A stretch of DNA of 40,337 nucleotides from Streptacidiphilus pinicola (GCF_003258295.1 NZ_QKYN01000016.1:1-40337), one strand, 5' to 3'; shown: positions 23,249 through 35,600, numbered from the stretch's first letter. The notes: a model not told the origin generated them from the letters alone. Numbers and translations are program-made.

Positions 23249-23818
23249 ATGCGTTTCAGTCGCGTCCACTCCGTGATCGCCGGAACCACGCTCGCCGCAG
23301 TCCTGGCGGGCAGCTCCCTCTGGGCGACCGCGGAGGCCGCACCCCAGTCCGTCGGCACCACGACCCAGTACGTGGTCCAGCACCATCGTCTCCCCGCGGC
23401 CGACCCGTCCACCGCGCTCGGCCTGCTCGGCAAGCTCGGCGCCGTGCAGGACACCATCGCCTCGCTCACCGCGATGGCCAGTGCCAAGCCGGCGCCCAGC
23501 GCCGCCGACATCCAGGCGGCCGCCGCCAAGGTCACCTCGGCCATCACCGACCTCAAGAACGCGGCCCCGACGTCGCCGCTGCCGGTCGACGGCAAGCACG
23601 CCCGCGGCCTTGTGCCGAACCCGCTGGGCGACGCGCTGACCAAGCTCCAGGGCGACGTCACGGCACTGGTGTCGGCGCTGACCACGGTGCCGCCCGATCT
23701 CTCCAAGGTGACGGCGGCCCTGACGGCCATCGTCACCGACCTGCTGGCCGTGGTCACCCAGACCGTCGCGAGCCTGGGCCTCAGCCTGCCGGTGCCGATC
23801 CCCGTCGCGCACCACTGA
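23249..23818 (+). CDS. Secreted protein of unknown function
   Basis: The 189-residue protein has a Sec signal peptide (MRFSRVHSVIAGTTLAAVLA to ATAEAA) with probable cleavage at the AEA-A site near residue 30-31. The mature part is Ala/Thr/Leu/Val-rich and predicted helical, with repeated heptad-like stretches (IQAAAAKVTSAITDLKNA and LTKLQGDVTALVSALTTVP), and ends in His-His. No family is recognised. The ATG at 23249 has AGGGAAG upstream at 23234-23240. A strong terminator follows. Confidence 0.65.
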   Translation: MRFSRVHSVIAGTTLAAVLAGSSLWATAEAAPQSVGTTTQYVVQHHRLPAADPSTALGLLGKLGAVQDTIASLTAMASAKPAPSAADIQAAAAKVTSAITDLKNAAPTSPLPVDGKHARGLVPNPLGDALTKLQGDVTALVSALTTVPPDLSKVTAALTAIVTDLLAVVTQTVASLGLSLPVPIPVAHH

Positions 23819-23832
23819 CGCGCTGAGCGCAG

Positions 23833-23876
23833 ACATGCCGAAGGGGCGGGCCTCGCGGCCCGCCCCTTCGGCATGT
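23833..23876. terminator. Perfect 20-bp hairpin terminator between convergent genes
   Basis: ACATGCCGAAGGGGCGGGCC (23833-23852) and its exact reverse complement (23857-23876) flank a TCGC loop. It lies between the secreted-protein gene and serC and can terminate both. Confidence 0.85.
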
Positions 23877-23907
23877 CCGTCCTGCGGGGCGCTGCAGCCC
23901 GCGGGTC

Positions 23908-26290
<2,383 letters not shown>

Positions 26291-26671
26291 CAGGCGGCTC
26301 CTCTGATCTGCTCGGACCGGTCGGTTCTGGCCGGTCGGATCGGCGGATGGCTTGGTGGTGTGGCCAAGTCGTCTCTTGATTTGTGGTCGCGCGGTTGCGC
26401 GGACGGCGGTGCGGTGCGCGTGGCACGCGGTGTCAGCTTCTCAGGCACTGGGTGCACCGCGCCAGATCCCACGTCGGTGATGCCCTGCACACGCGTGGTA
26501 TTCACCTGCCGTTGCGTCCGGCTTCGTCGACGGAGCCCGGCAACGATACTCACTCGTCCTCGAGGGTGGCCATGGCATCCAGTGCCTGGCTCCCAACCGT
26601 CGGTCGGTCGTCGGACGATCTTCGCGGTCCGTTCAGCCCAGCCCTTCGGGCACGCCTGGGATGATGGCGGC
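26291..26671. other. 381-bp divergent promoter region between citrate synthase and pdxH
   Basis: No gene is seen here. Near the citrate synthase end, CCGGTCGG occurs twice as a direct repeat (26317-26324 and 26331-26338, 14-nt period), a possible regulator site. The rest carries several CGTCGG/CGGTCG variants around 26596-26622 but no clear operator. Confidence 0.4.
26660..26665 (+). promoter_or_regulatory. Possible -10 box (GATGAT) of a leaderless pdxH
   Basis: GATGAT is followed by six nt and the GTG start at 26672. The first base differs from the TANNNT consensus, so the call is weak. Confidence 0.3.
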
Positions 26672-27379
26672 GTGCACGCATCGGATGCTCCCCTCGCGCC
26701 GGACCACGGGCCAATCGCGCCGCTCGCCCAGACCGACCCCGCGGACATGCGCCGCCAGTACCGGGCCGAGGGCCTGCTGGAGGCGGAACTCGCCGCGGAC
26801 CCGGTCCAGCAGTTCACCCGCTGGTTCGTCGACGCGCAGCACGCGGGGATCGACGAGCCGAACGCGATGATCGTCTCCACGGTGGACGAGGCCGGCCGGC
26901 CCAGCCTGCGCACCGTGCTGCTCAAGGGCTACGACGAGCGCGGCTTCGTGTTCTACACCAACTACGAGAGCCGCAAGGGCCGTGAGATCGCGGGCAACCC
27001 GCATGTGGCACTGCTCTTCCCGTGGCACCCGATCGCCCGTCAGGTCATCGTCACCGGCACCGCGACCCGGGTCGGCCGCGACGAGACGGCCGGCTACTTC
27101 CGCTCCCGCCCGCACGGCTCCCAGCTCGGCGCCTGGGCCAGCGAGCAGTCCCGAGCGGTCGCCTCCCGCGACGAACTGGAACAGCGCTACTCGGATCTCG
27201 CCACCCGCTACCCGGAGGGCGAGGGCGTCCCCGTCCCGCCCTTCTGGGGTGGTTTCCGGGTCTCCCCGACCTCGGTCGAGTTCTGGCAGGGCCGCGAGAA
27301 CCGGCTCCACGACCGCCTCCGCTACGACACCGACCCCACTGCCCCGACCGGCTGGCGGGTGGAGCGACTCTGCCCCTGA
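26672..27379 (+). CDS. pdxH: Pyridoxamine 5'-phosphate oxidase PdxH
   Basis: The 235-residue protein has the split-barrel FMN fold. Landmarks are [20 protein letters not shown] at the front, [20 protein letters not shown] with RTVLLKG (FMN phosphate), [16 protein letters not shown], and the C-terminal signature [12 protein letters not shown] with the ending RLCP. It oxidises pyridoxine or pyridoxamine phosphate to pyridoxal phosphate, the cofactor used by SerC and the threonine dehydratase encoded upstream. The start is GTG 26672, six nt after a GATGAT box. The C-terminal RL-P ending is diagnostic of the family. Confidence 0.95.
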   Translation: MHASDAPLAPDHGPIAPLAQTDPADMRRQYRAEGLLEAELAADPVQQFTRWFVDAQHAGIDEPNAMIVSTVDEAGRPSLRTVLLKGYDERGFVFYTNYESRKGREIAGNPHVALLFPWHPIARQVIVTGTATRVGRDETAGYFRSRPHGSQLGAWASEQSRAVASRDELEQRYSDLATRYPEGEGVPVPPFWGGFRVSPTSVEFWQGRENRLHDRLRYDTDPTAPTGWRVERLCP

Positions 27380-27702
27380 GGCGGCGTCAGTAGACATGCG
27401 TCTACCCCGGATGGCGTAATTTCCGTCATCCAGTCGTGTGAATCACTACGCTCAGGGCGGGCAGGGGGTTGATTTGTCACGGCATCTGACCAGCGCACAT
27501 CACCGTCAGTTGCAACGACGCGGTGTCTAGATCTTGGAGACCTTGTGATGATCCCCTCTGAAAGCGGGTAAATTTCCGCGCGGGTGAGTGGTTTGCTCCT
27601 GGTACCTGAGCTCCTTGGCGATGCAGACCATGCGGACCACTGGGACAGGACCGAAGAGGCCTCTACCCGGTCCTTGTTCCGACGAACCCACAAGGGGTCC
27701 AC
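27380..27702 (+). other. Leader and promoter region of the fxs locus
   Basis: This 323-bp spacer has lower GC than its surroundings. It holds two hairpins just after pdxH (GTAGAC 27390-27395 with GTCTAC 27400-27405; GGATGGCG 27409-27416 with CGTCATCC 27424-27431), probably ending pdxH transcription. A weak promoter candidate, TGATGA at 27546 and TAAATT at 27569-27574, is 17 bp apart. A hairpin AGGACCG (27647-27653) with CGGTCCT (27668-27674) encloses the palindrome AGAGGCCTCT. I see no gene in it. Confidence 0.45.
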
Positions 27703-27900
27703 ATGTCCGCAACTCGTGACACCAAGTCCCGGGCGACGGTAGCCGGTTCCGTCGCAGCCGCGGCTGCTGCCACTGTCCGTCCGGTGCCGGTCAGGCTGGC
27801 GAAGCGGGGTGATGCCGCGCACAGCATGATGCTGAGCCGCGTGCTCCCCGACAACGGTGTTTCCCGGCTCGATGTCGCAGGCTTCCAATCCTCGATCTGA
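27703..27900 (+). CDS. fxsA: FxsA, FxSxx-COOH RiPP precursor peptide
   Basis: The 65-residue peptide begins MSATRDTKSRATVAGSVAAA and ends AGFQSSI. The last five residues, Phe61-Gln62-Ser63-Ser64-Ile65, are the FxSxx-COOH signature that defines this RiPP class. The residues before them (about 30-58, LAKRGDAAHSMMLSRVLPD) act as leader. In this class FxsB forms a three-residue cyclophane, joining the Phe ring to the beta carbon of the Ser two positions on (established for the family; here by homology). AAGGGG at 27692-27697 precedes the ATG by five nt. The fxsB gene starts 37 nt after the stop. No transporter or leader peptidase gene is nearby. Confidence 0.85.
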   Translation: MSATRDTKSRATVAGSVAAAAAATVRPVPVRLAKRGDAAHSMMLSRVLPDNGVSRLDVAGFQSSI

Positions 27901-27937
27901 TGAGGGGCAGAGGCTGTCCTTCCGTAGGTAACACATC

Positions 27938-30388
27938 ATGGCCGAGATGTTGGCTCCTGTGGTCCCTTTTCGACAGTTCGTTCTGAAACTGAACAGTCGG
28001 TGCGACCTGTCCTGTGATCACTGCTACGTGTACGAACACGCGGACTCCAGTTGGCGCGGCCTGCCGAAGGTCGCCTCCGACGAGGTGCTCGCGCGGACGG
28101 CCGCGAGGATCGCAGAACACGCACGAGGGCACGGGCTCCGACAGGTCAACGTGGTGTTGCACGGCGGGGAGCCTCTGCTGGCCGGTCCGCTGAGACTGCG
28201 TCGAGCCGCGCAGGAGCTCCATCGGAACCTGCGCGGTGTGTGCCGGCTCGACCTGCGGATCCACACCAACGGCGTCACCCTCAACGAGCGGTTCCTGACC
28301 CTCTTCGACGAGTTCGACATCCGCGTCGGGATCTCTCTCGACGGCGGACGCGAGGCCAACGACCTGCACCGCCGCTATGCGGACGGACGCAGCAGTTACG
28401 ACCAGGTGCTGCGAGCGGTGAACCTGCTCCGACAGCCCCGCTGGCGCCATCTCTACGCCGGCCTGCTGTGCACGATCGACGTACGCAACGACCCCTGTGC
28501 CGTCTACGACGCACTCGTCGCCCTCGAACCACCCCGCATCGACTTCCTGTTGCCGCACGCGACGTGGGACGAACCCCCGCTGCGGCCCGACGGGTCGGGT
28601 GACACGCCGTACGCCGACTGGCTGCTGCGGATCCACGAGCGCTGGAGCTCCGCCGGCCGCCCGGTGCCGGTCCGCATGTTCGACTCGATCCACCGCACGC
28701 TGCGTGGTGAGAGCAGCCTCATCGAGTCGCTCGGACTCGCGCCCGCCGACCTCGTCGTGGTCGAGACCGACGGGTCGCTCGAGCAGGCCGACTCGCTCAA
28801 GACCACCTTCGACGGCGCGGCCGCCACCGGCTTCGACGTGTTCCGCCACGACTTCGACACCGCCGCCCGGCACCCCGGCATGATCGACCGTCAGCAGGGG
28901 CTGGCGGGGCTCAGTGCCCAGTGCCGCGCCTGCCCCGTGGTCGAGTCCTGCGGCGGAGGTCTCTACGCCCACCGCTACCGCAGCGCCGAGGGCGGCTTCC
29001 ATGCCCCCGGCGGCGGCTTCGACAACCCCAGCGTCTTCTGCCCTGATCTACTCGCCCTGATCACCTCGGTCCGCGACAGCGCGGAGACCGCAGGCGAGAC
29101 AGCGGCCCCGGCTTCCCGCAAGGAGCACCACGTCATGTCTGCCGGTCTGCTGACGGACACCCACTTCGACCGGCTCGCCGCCGGCTACGGCGACGCGAAG
29201 GCCGTCGGTGCCCTGTGGGACGCGCAGGTCGAGCTCGCCCGGATGCTGCTCGACCGGATCGCCGAGGCCTGGGCGGCGGCCCCGGAGCCGGACCTTCCCT
29301 ACGCGGAGGCCTGGGACCTGATCGCGCGGCTGGACGCCGACGCCCCGCAGGCGCTGGAGACCGCCCTCGCGCACCCCTTCACCCGTTCCTGGGCCCTGGA
29401 CACCCTGCGCCTGCCGGACCTCCCCGGTGCCGTCCGCTTCGGCGGCGTCGCCGAACTCGCCGCGTCCGCCGCGCTGTTCGCCGGGCGGCGGGAGAAGCTG
29501 ATGCTCCCCGTCCGCGAGGGCGGCGAGGTCCGGCTGCCCGGCCACGGGGTCCTGCGGGAGGTCGGGGGCGCCTCCGTGCTCGTGGTCACGGAACAGGGCC
29601 GGTTCACCGTGGAGACGCCGGACGAGCACATCGAGGTGGAACTGCGCCGCCCTGCCGCCGAACCGCGCTGGCGGCCCGTGCGCGAGAGGTCGGGCGGGGA
29701 GGCCGACGCGAGCTGGCGGCTGCGCCTGGACGACACCGATCCGCAGCGCCGGGCGCACCACTGGGATCCGGCCGATTCCATGACGGACGGCGAGGCCGAC
29801 GCCTGGCAGGCCGAGCTCGCGGAGGCGTGGCGGCTGATCGACGCGACGCTGCCGGGTTACGCGCCGGGGCTGCGGGCCGGCCTGCGCACCGTCGTCCCGC
29901 TGCGTCCCGCCGACGACGGCACCTATGTGAGCGGCGCCGCCCGGGACGTGTTCGGCACGGTGGGCATCGCCCGGCCCGGTTCGGCGGAGCTGATGGCGCT
30001 GCTGCTGATCCACGAGTTCCAGCACGTCAAGCTCGGTGCCGTGTTCGACGTCGAGGACCTCTTCGACCGGAGCGACGCCCGCCGGTTCGAGGTCCCCTGG
30101 CGGCCCGATCCCCGCCCCTTCGAGGGCCTGTTCCAGGGCACGTACGCGCATATCGCGGTCGTCGAGTTCTGGCGCTCCCGCTGGCGCGAGACCGGCTCCG
30201 CGCAGGCGCGGGACGAGTTCGTCCGCTGGCTCGACCACACCCATCGCGCCGTGCTGGAGCTGGCCGGTTCGGGCATCTTGACGGCTCGCGGCGAGCGCTT
30301 CGTCGCGGGGATGCGGGCTACCGTGGAGCCCTGGCTGGGCGAGGCCGCCGAGGCCGCGCGGGCCGTCGTGGGGGGTGCCCGTGGCTGA
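27938..30388 (+). CDS. fxsB: FxsB, cyclophane-forming radical SAM/SPASM maturase fused to an HExxH domain
   Basis: The 816-residue protein has an N-terminal radical SAM domain with Cys22-x3-Cys26-x2-Cys29 ([16 protein letters not shown]). A SPASM region has Cys329, Cys332, Cys338 and Cys368 ([13 protein letters not shown], then VFCPDL) for auxiliary clusters. From about residue 400 a second domain follows, with H692-E693-x-x-H696 ([12 protein letters not shown]), the mod_HExxH metallo-domain of these loci; it may be a protease or have another zinc role. The enzyme should cyclise the FQSSI end of FxsA. ATG 29135 at the domain junction has its own Shine-Dalgarno in frame. The stop overlaps the start of the acetyltransferase gene. 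Confidence 0.9.
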   Translation: MAEMLAPVVPFRQFVLKLNSRCDLSCDHCYVYEHADSSWRGLPKVASDEVLARTAARIAEHARGHGLRQVNVVLHGGEPLLAGPLRLRRAAQELHRNLRGVCRLDLRIHTNGVTLNERFLTLFDEFDIRVGISLDGGREANDLHRRYADGRSSYDQVLRAVNLLRQPRWRHLYAGLLCTIDVRNDPCAVYDALVALEPPRIDFLLPHATWDEPPLRPDGSGDTPYADWLLRIHERWSSAGRPVPVRMFDSIHRTLRGESSLIESLGLAPADLVVVETDGSLEQADSLKTTFDGAAATGFDVFRHDFDTAARHPGMIDRQQGLAGLSAQCRACPVVESCGGGLYAHRYRSAEGGFHAPGGGFDNPSVFCPDLLALITSVRDSAETAGETAAPASRKEHHVMSAGLLTDTHFDRLAAGYGDAKAVGALWDAQVELARMLLDRIAEAWAAAPEPDLPYAEAWDLIARLDADAPQALETALAHPFTRSWALDTLRLPDLPGAVRFGGVAELAASAALFAGRREKLMLPVREGGEVRLPGHGVLREVGGASVLVVTEQGRFTVETPDEHIEVELRRPAAEPRWRPVRERSGGEADASWRLRLDDTDPQRRAHHWDPADSMTDGEADAWQAELAEAWRLIDATLPGYAPGLRAGLRTVVPLRPADDGTYVSGAARDVFGTVGIARPGSAELMALLLIHEFQHVKLGAVFDVEDLFDRSDARRFEVPWRPDPRPFEGLFQGTYAHIAVVEFWRSRWRETGSAQARDEFVRWLDHTHRAVLELAGSGILTARGERFVAGMRATVEPWLGEAAEAARAVVGGARG

Positions 30389-31172
30389 CTGGACGGAGGA
30401 CGACCTTCAGCTCGGGCTCAAAAGGCTGGGCGTGGAGCCGGGTGGAGTCCTCTTCGTCCAGGCCTCGCTCCGGCGGGTCGGGCCGGTGGTCGGCGGCGCG
30501 GCCGCGGTGCTGCGCGCCCTGCGGCTCGCCGTGGGCGACAGCGGCACGCTCGTCGCCTACACCGCGACACCGGAGAACTCCCGGACCTCCCCGCTCTACC
30601 GTGCGGCCACCGCAGGCCTGAGTGCCGCCGCGCTCGCCGCGTACCACGAGGCGATGCCCCCCTTCGACCGCCGCAACTCCCCCTGCTCGCCCACGATGGG
30701 GCGGCTCAGCGAGGAGCTGCGGCGCACCCCGGGGGCCCTGCGCAGCGCGCATCCGCAGACCTCGTTCGCGGCCCTCGGCCCCGCCGCCGGGGAGATCACC
30801 TGGGAGCACCCGCTCGAACAGCACCTGGGCCCGGACTCGCCGTTGGGGCGGCTGTACGGTCTGCGGGCGCAGGCGCTGCTGCTCGGCACCGGTCCGCGCA
30901 CCTTCACGCCCTTCCACCTGCTCGACTACCAGCGCGCCGACCACCCGCGCAGGCGCTACAGCGCGAGGGTGCTCGACGAGCGCGGACAGGCCGTCTGGCG
31001 CCACTTCACCGGGCTGGACTTCGACGACTCCGGCTTCGGCGAGCTCGGCCGCCGGGTCGCCCCCCTCGTGCCCGTCCGCCACGGCCGGGTGGGGTCCGCT
31101 ACGGCCGCGTTGGTGCCGCTGCGCGCCGCCGTGGACGCGGCCGCCACGCTCCCCTCCCTGGTGTGGGCATAA
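30381..31172 (+). CDS. AAC(3)-family N-acetyltransferase-like protein of the fxs locus
   Basis: The 263-residue protein has the antibiotic NAT / AAC(3) fold with [24 protein letters not shown] and [19 protein letters not shown], the acetyl-CoA and active-site segments of aminoglycoside 3-N-acetyltransferases. The usual T-x-x-H-x-x-E signature reads TPFHLLD, with Asp in place of Glu. AAC(3)-like genes are common in fxs loci, so it more likely acetylates the peptide or a cellular amine than confers drug resistance (inference). GTG 30381 is preceded by GGGGGG and overlaps the fxsB stop by eight nt; GTG 30375 is an alternative. Confidence 0.8.
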   Translation: MADWTEDDLQLGLKRLGVEPGGVLFVQASLRRVGPVVGGAAAVLRALRLAVGDSGTLVAYTATPENSRTSPLYRAATAGLSAAALAAYHEAMPPFDRRNSPCSPTMGRLSEELRRTPGALRSAHPQTSFAALGPAAGEITWEHPLEQHLGPDSPLGRLYGLRAQALLLGTGPRTFTPFHLLDYQRADHPRRRYSARVLDERGQAVWRHFTGLDFDDSGFGELGRRVAPLVPVRHGRVGSATAALVPLRAAVDAAATLPSLVWA

Positions 31173-31219
31173 CAACGGTCGCATGATGCAGTGTTGACGC
31201 TCCGTCGGCTAGCAGGGTT

Positions 31220-31241
31220 CCATCGTTCTAACGCACGATGG
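31220..31241. promoter_or_regulatory. Inverted repeat upstream of fxsC
   Basis: CCATCGT (31220-31226) and ACGATGG (31235-31241) are perfect seven-base arms eight nt apart, overlapping the first in-frame ATG (31238) of fxsC. TTGACG at 31194-31199 lies upstream as a possible -35 element. It could be an operator or a small hairpin. Confidence 0.35.
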
Positions 31242-31264
31242 TGAGGTCGCTGGGGGAGTGGCGC

Positions 31265-32674
31265 GTGGTCGACCATGGGAGCTGGCCTGAGGACGTTCCA
31301 CGTCCTTTTTTCTTTCTCAGCTACGCCCATTCCCCGCGAGTTCCGCGTGTGACCAACGGCGGTCCCAAGACCAAGACGCACTGGGAAGAGCAGCTCTTCC
31401 ACGACCTGTGCGAGGCCGTCGCGGAGATGGCCGGGCTCGACGACGACGAGCCGGCCGGGTTCATGGACACCGGCATGCACCTCGGCGAGGGCTGGTCGGA
31501 GCGGATCACCGAGGCGCTGGCCCACTGCCGGGTCTTCGTGCCGCTCTACTCGCCGCGCTACTTCCGCTCCGAGGCCTGCGGCCAGGAGTGGGCCGCGTTC
31601 AGCTCCCGCCAGGTGCTGATCAACCGTCCGGGCTCCTCCCAGATCAGCGGGGTGGTCCCGGTGCAGTGGGTCGTCGTCGGGCAGGACGACCTGCCGGACG
31701 TCGCCCGTCCGCTGCAGTACGCGCACCGGGACTTCGGCGAGGACTACGTCACCGAGGGCCTGCTGAGCCTCTCCCGGCTGAGCTACTTCCGGGAGCAGTA
31801 CGAGCTGGCCGTGCTCCGGCTGGCGCAGACGATCGTCCGGGTCGCCCGGCAGACCACCATCACGGTCGGCCGGCGCCGCGACTTCCAGACGCGCGCCAGC
31901 GCGTTCCAACCACCGGACCAGCGCCGGCGGTTGCGGATCGCGGTGATGGCCTGCGACGTGCGCAATCTTCCGGTCGGCCGGTCGGCGGACGCCTACGGGA
32001 TCAGCGCCGTCGACTGGAAGCCGTACCGCGGGGTCGCCGACACCCTGGCGCGGCGTGCGGCCTACGTCGCCCGGCAGTCGGAGTTCCACCCGAGCATCCA
32101 CGAGTTCGAGGAGGAGGCGCAGTTGCTGCTCCGGGGCGAGGCGCCGGCGGCGCCCGGGGTGCTGCTGCTCGACCGTTGGAGCCTGCTCGACAAGGACCGC
32201 CGCGAGCTGCTCAAGCGCTTCGACGCGCAGAACCCGACGTGGGTCGGTGTGCTGGAGCCGTGGCCCGAGGACGACGCGGAGTGCGAGCGCCGCAACGAGG
32301 AGCTGCTGCGGCTCGCGGACGAGACCTTGACCCACATGCGGGTGGAACGCCGCCGCCGGCCCGGTGAGCGCGCCAACGGCGCGCTGGCCACGGTGGAGGA
32401 CTTCGAGGACTCGCTGCCGGGCGCGGCCATGGCCGCCCAGCACGCCTTCGACCTGATCCGCGAAGAGGGCAGGACCCGTCCGCGCGGCCCGCGCAAGCCG
32501 AGCCTGCGCACGGATCCACCGGACCGGCCGGCCCCCGGGGACCCGCCGGATCACGGGGACCCGCCCGAACCGTCGGGCGGACCGGGCGAGCCGTCCGGGC
32601 CGCCGAAGTTACCGCCCCAGCAAGAGCCACCGTCATCACCGCCGTCAGGTCCGGGGGAGGACTCTCGTGAGTGA
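31265..32674 (+). CDS. fxsC: FxsC, TIR-like protein of the fxs locus
   Basis: The 469-residue protein opens PFFFLSYAHSPRVPR (residues 13-27), the first strand of a TIR domain. Later come a GEGWSERITEALAHCRVFV helix-strand unit and SPRYFRSEACGQEW, where Glu108 sits in the position of the NADase catalytic glutamate. Residues about 210-365 form a second, FxsC-specific domain. The last 60 residues are Pro/Gly/Asp-rich and probably disordered. GTG 31265 is chosen because GGGGGAG lies eight nt upstream; ATG 31238 would add nine residues. The stop overlaps fxsT by eight nt. Whether it cleaves NAD+ is unknown. Confidence 0.85.
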   Translation: MVDHGSWPEDVPRPFFFLSYAHSPRVPRVTNGGPKTKTHWEEQLFHDLCEAVAEMAGLDDDEPAGFMDTGMHLGEGWSERITEALAHCRVFVPLYSPRYFRSEACGQEWAAFSSRQVLINRPGSSQISGVVPVQWVVVGQDDLPDVARPLQYAHRDFGEDYVTEGLLSLSRLSYFREQYELAVLRLAQTIVRVARQTTITVGRRRDFQTRASAFQPPDQRRRLRIAVMACDVRNLPVGRSADAYGISAVDWKPYRGVADTLARRAAYVARQSEFHPSIHEFEEEAQLLLRGEAPAAPGVLLLDRWSLLDKDRRELLKRFDAQNPTWVGVLEPWPEDDAECERRNEELLRLADETLTHMRVERRRRPGERANGALATVEDFEDSLPGAAMAAQHAFDLIREEGRTRPRGPRKPSLRTDPPDRPAPGDPPDHGDPPEPSGGPGEPSGPPKLPPQQEPPSSPPSGPGEDSRE

Positions 32675-35600
32675 GCAGGAGCAGACGTTCGCCGGAATGG
32701 CGACCCCCGCGAGGGGTTTTCCGTCTGCCGGACGCAACGGCCGGATCATCACCTTCTACAGCTACAAGGGTGGTACCGGCCGCACCATGGCCCTGGCGAA
32801 CGCCGCCTGGCTCCTCGCCGCCAACGGCAAGCGGGTGCTGACGGTCGACTGGGACCTGGAGGCGCCGGGGCTGGCGCGGTTCTTCCACCCCTTCCTCGAC
32901 CAGACCGCGTTGGATGCGAGCACGGGGATCGTGGACCTGATCCACGAGTACCGCGAGCAGGCGCTCGAACGCGAGGACCGCAGCGACGAGTGGCTGGGCC
33001 GGATGGTCCGGGTCCGTCCCCACGCGCTCTCCGTCAACTGGCAGGGTTTTCCCGGCGACGGCTGCCTCGACTTCCTCCCGGCCGGTCAGGCCCACAGCGA
33101 CTACGGCGCCACCGTCGCCAACCTCAACTGGGACGAGTTCTACGAGCACGTCGACGGGGCGCGGTTCTTCCAGACGCTGCGTGAGGAGATGCGCCGCCAC
33201 TACGACTACGTGCTGATCGACAGCCGGACCGGCCTGTCCGACATCGCCGAGATCTGCACCGTGGAGATGCCCGACGACCTGGTGGTCTGCTTCACCCTGA
33301 GCAGCCAGAGCATCGAGGGCGCCTCCGAGATCGCGCGCCGGATCGTCGAGCGCCACTCGGACCGCGGCATCCGCGTGCTCCCGGTGCCGATGCGGGTCGA
33401 CGACGGGGAGAAGAGCAAGGCGGAGGCCGGCCGCGCGCTGGCCCGCAAGCGGTTCGGACAGCTGCCGCAGCACATGAGCCCCGGTGCCCGGGACCGGTAC
33501 TGGGACGCGGTGGAGATCCCCTACGTGCGGTTCTACGCCTACGAGGAGATCCTGGCGACCTTCGGCGACCGCTCCGGGCAGCCCGGCAGCCTGCTCTCGG
33601 CCTGCGAGCGCCTGGTCGGGCAGATCACCGAGGGCCGGGTCAGCGGACTGCCGCCGATGGAGGAGGACATCCGACTCCACTACCGGGACCGCTTCACCCG
33701 TCCGCACCCGGCGGCCCGCGAGGACGTGCTGCTCTCCTACGCCTCCGAGGACCGGATGTGGGCGGAGTGGATCGAGTGGGTCCTCACCCGTGCCGGACTG
33801 CGGGTTGTCCCAAGGGAGTTGGGTGCCGCTCCGCGCAGCGACGGGGACCGGCTGCGGGACACGGTCACCCGGACCGTCGCCGTCTGGTCCGCGCCGTACG
33901 CACGTGCGGTGCAGGCCCGGGCCGCGCGCGACATCCTGGTCGGCAACCCGTCGGAGGACACCCGTGAGCTGATCCCGGTGCGCGTCGGCGAGACCCGGCC
34001 CACCGGCGCCTACAGCAACGCCAACGGCATAGACCTGCAGCGCCTGGACGAGTCCGGCGCCATCACCGCGCTGCTGCGCGCGGTCGGGCGCGGTGACACG
34101 CCGCCGCCGGAGGCGGTGCCCGGCGAGGGCCCGCGTTATCCGGGGCTGCGCCCGGCCATCTGGAACCTGCGGCTGCGCAACCCGTCCTTCACCGGCCGCA
34201 GCAGCGTGCTGGACCGGCTCCGTGACCAACTGCGGGACAAGCAGCGCGACCGGCGCTCGACCGTGGTGCTGCCCACCCCGCAGACCCTGTACGGGCTCGG
34301 CGGTGTCGGCAAGACGCAGGTGGCGCTCGAGTACGCCTACCGGTTCATCGCCGACTACGACCTGATCTGGTGGATCGAGGCCGAGCAGCCCGAGCAGGTC
34401 GCCACGTCGCTCGTCGAGTTGGGCCGGCGCCTGGAACTGCGGATCAGCGAGAACGCGGCCGAGACCGCGGAGCTCGTCAAGGAGACGCTGCGCTCCGGCA
34501 ACCACCCCAAGGCCAGGCGCTGGCTGCTGATCTTCGACAACGCCGACGACCCGGCGACGATCGTCCGCTTCTTCCCGGGCGGCCCGGGCGACGTGCTGGT
34601 GACCTCGCGCAACCAGGCGTGGTCCGGCCACGCCGAGGCGCTGGAGGTCGACGTCTTCCAGCGCGAGGAGTCGGTCGACCACCTGGTCCGCCGGGCCCCG
34701 GCGCTGACGCGTCAGGAGGCGGCGCTGGTCGCCGAGGCGGTCGGCGACCTGCCGCTGGCCGTCGAGATCGCCGCCGCCTGGCTGGAGACCACCGGCGTGC
34801 CCGTCGCGGACTATGTCGAGGAGTTGCAGAGCCAGCCGGACAAGGCGCTCGGCGGAGCCACGCCCGACGACTATCCCGACAGCTTCGGTCGCGCCTGGCA
34901 GGTCTCCATCGAGCGCCTGCGCCGACAGATGCCGGCGGCGGTCCGACTGCTCCAGCTGTCGGCGTTCTTCTCGCCCGACTCGATCGCGATCAGCATCTTC
35001 TACAGCGACCAGATGATGAACGCGCTGCTCCCGTACGACGTCGAGCTGCGCGACAAGAACATGATGGGCCGGGTGATCCGGGCCATCGGCCGGTACGCGC
35101 TGGCCAAGGTCGACAACAGCAGCCGCACCTTCCAGGTGCACCGGATGGTGCAGGCCGTCATAAGGTCCGGTCTGAGCGCGGAGGAGCAGGAGGAGCTGGT
35201 CCACGAGGTCCACCGGATCCTGGTCGGCGCCCGACCCGACATCGGCGACACCGACGACCCGGAGAACTGGCCCCGTTTCGAACTGATCTGGCCGCACCTG
35301 GGCCCCTCCGCCGCGGAGACCTGCGACGAGGCCGACACCCGGCAGTTGCTGATCGACCGCGTCCGGTACCTGTGGAAGCGCGGCGACCTGGACCGGGCCG
35401 ACGAACTCGGCCGGCGTCTGAACGTCGCCTGGACCGAGAAGCTGGGCGAGGACGACCGGCAGACCCTGCAGCTGCGGTTCCAGCTCGCCAGTGTGTTCCG
35501 CTCCAAGGGTCTGGTCGCCGAGTGTCTGGAGCTGGACGAGGACACCCTGGCGCGGCAGCGCCGGGTGCTGCACGACGACCACCCGCAGACCCTGCAGACG

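Noticed and set aside
27620-27718. 32-codon ORF (MQTMRTTG) overlapping the fxsA start in another frame
   Set aside because: It has no ribosome site, includes the leader hairpin and overlaps the well-supported fxsA start.
30381-31172. Clinical-type aminoglycoside resistance gene
   Set aside because: It has family similarity only. It lies inside and overlaps a RiPP operon and departs from the conserved T-x-x-H-x-x-E motif, so resistance should not be assumed.
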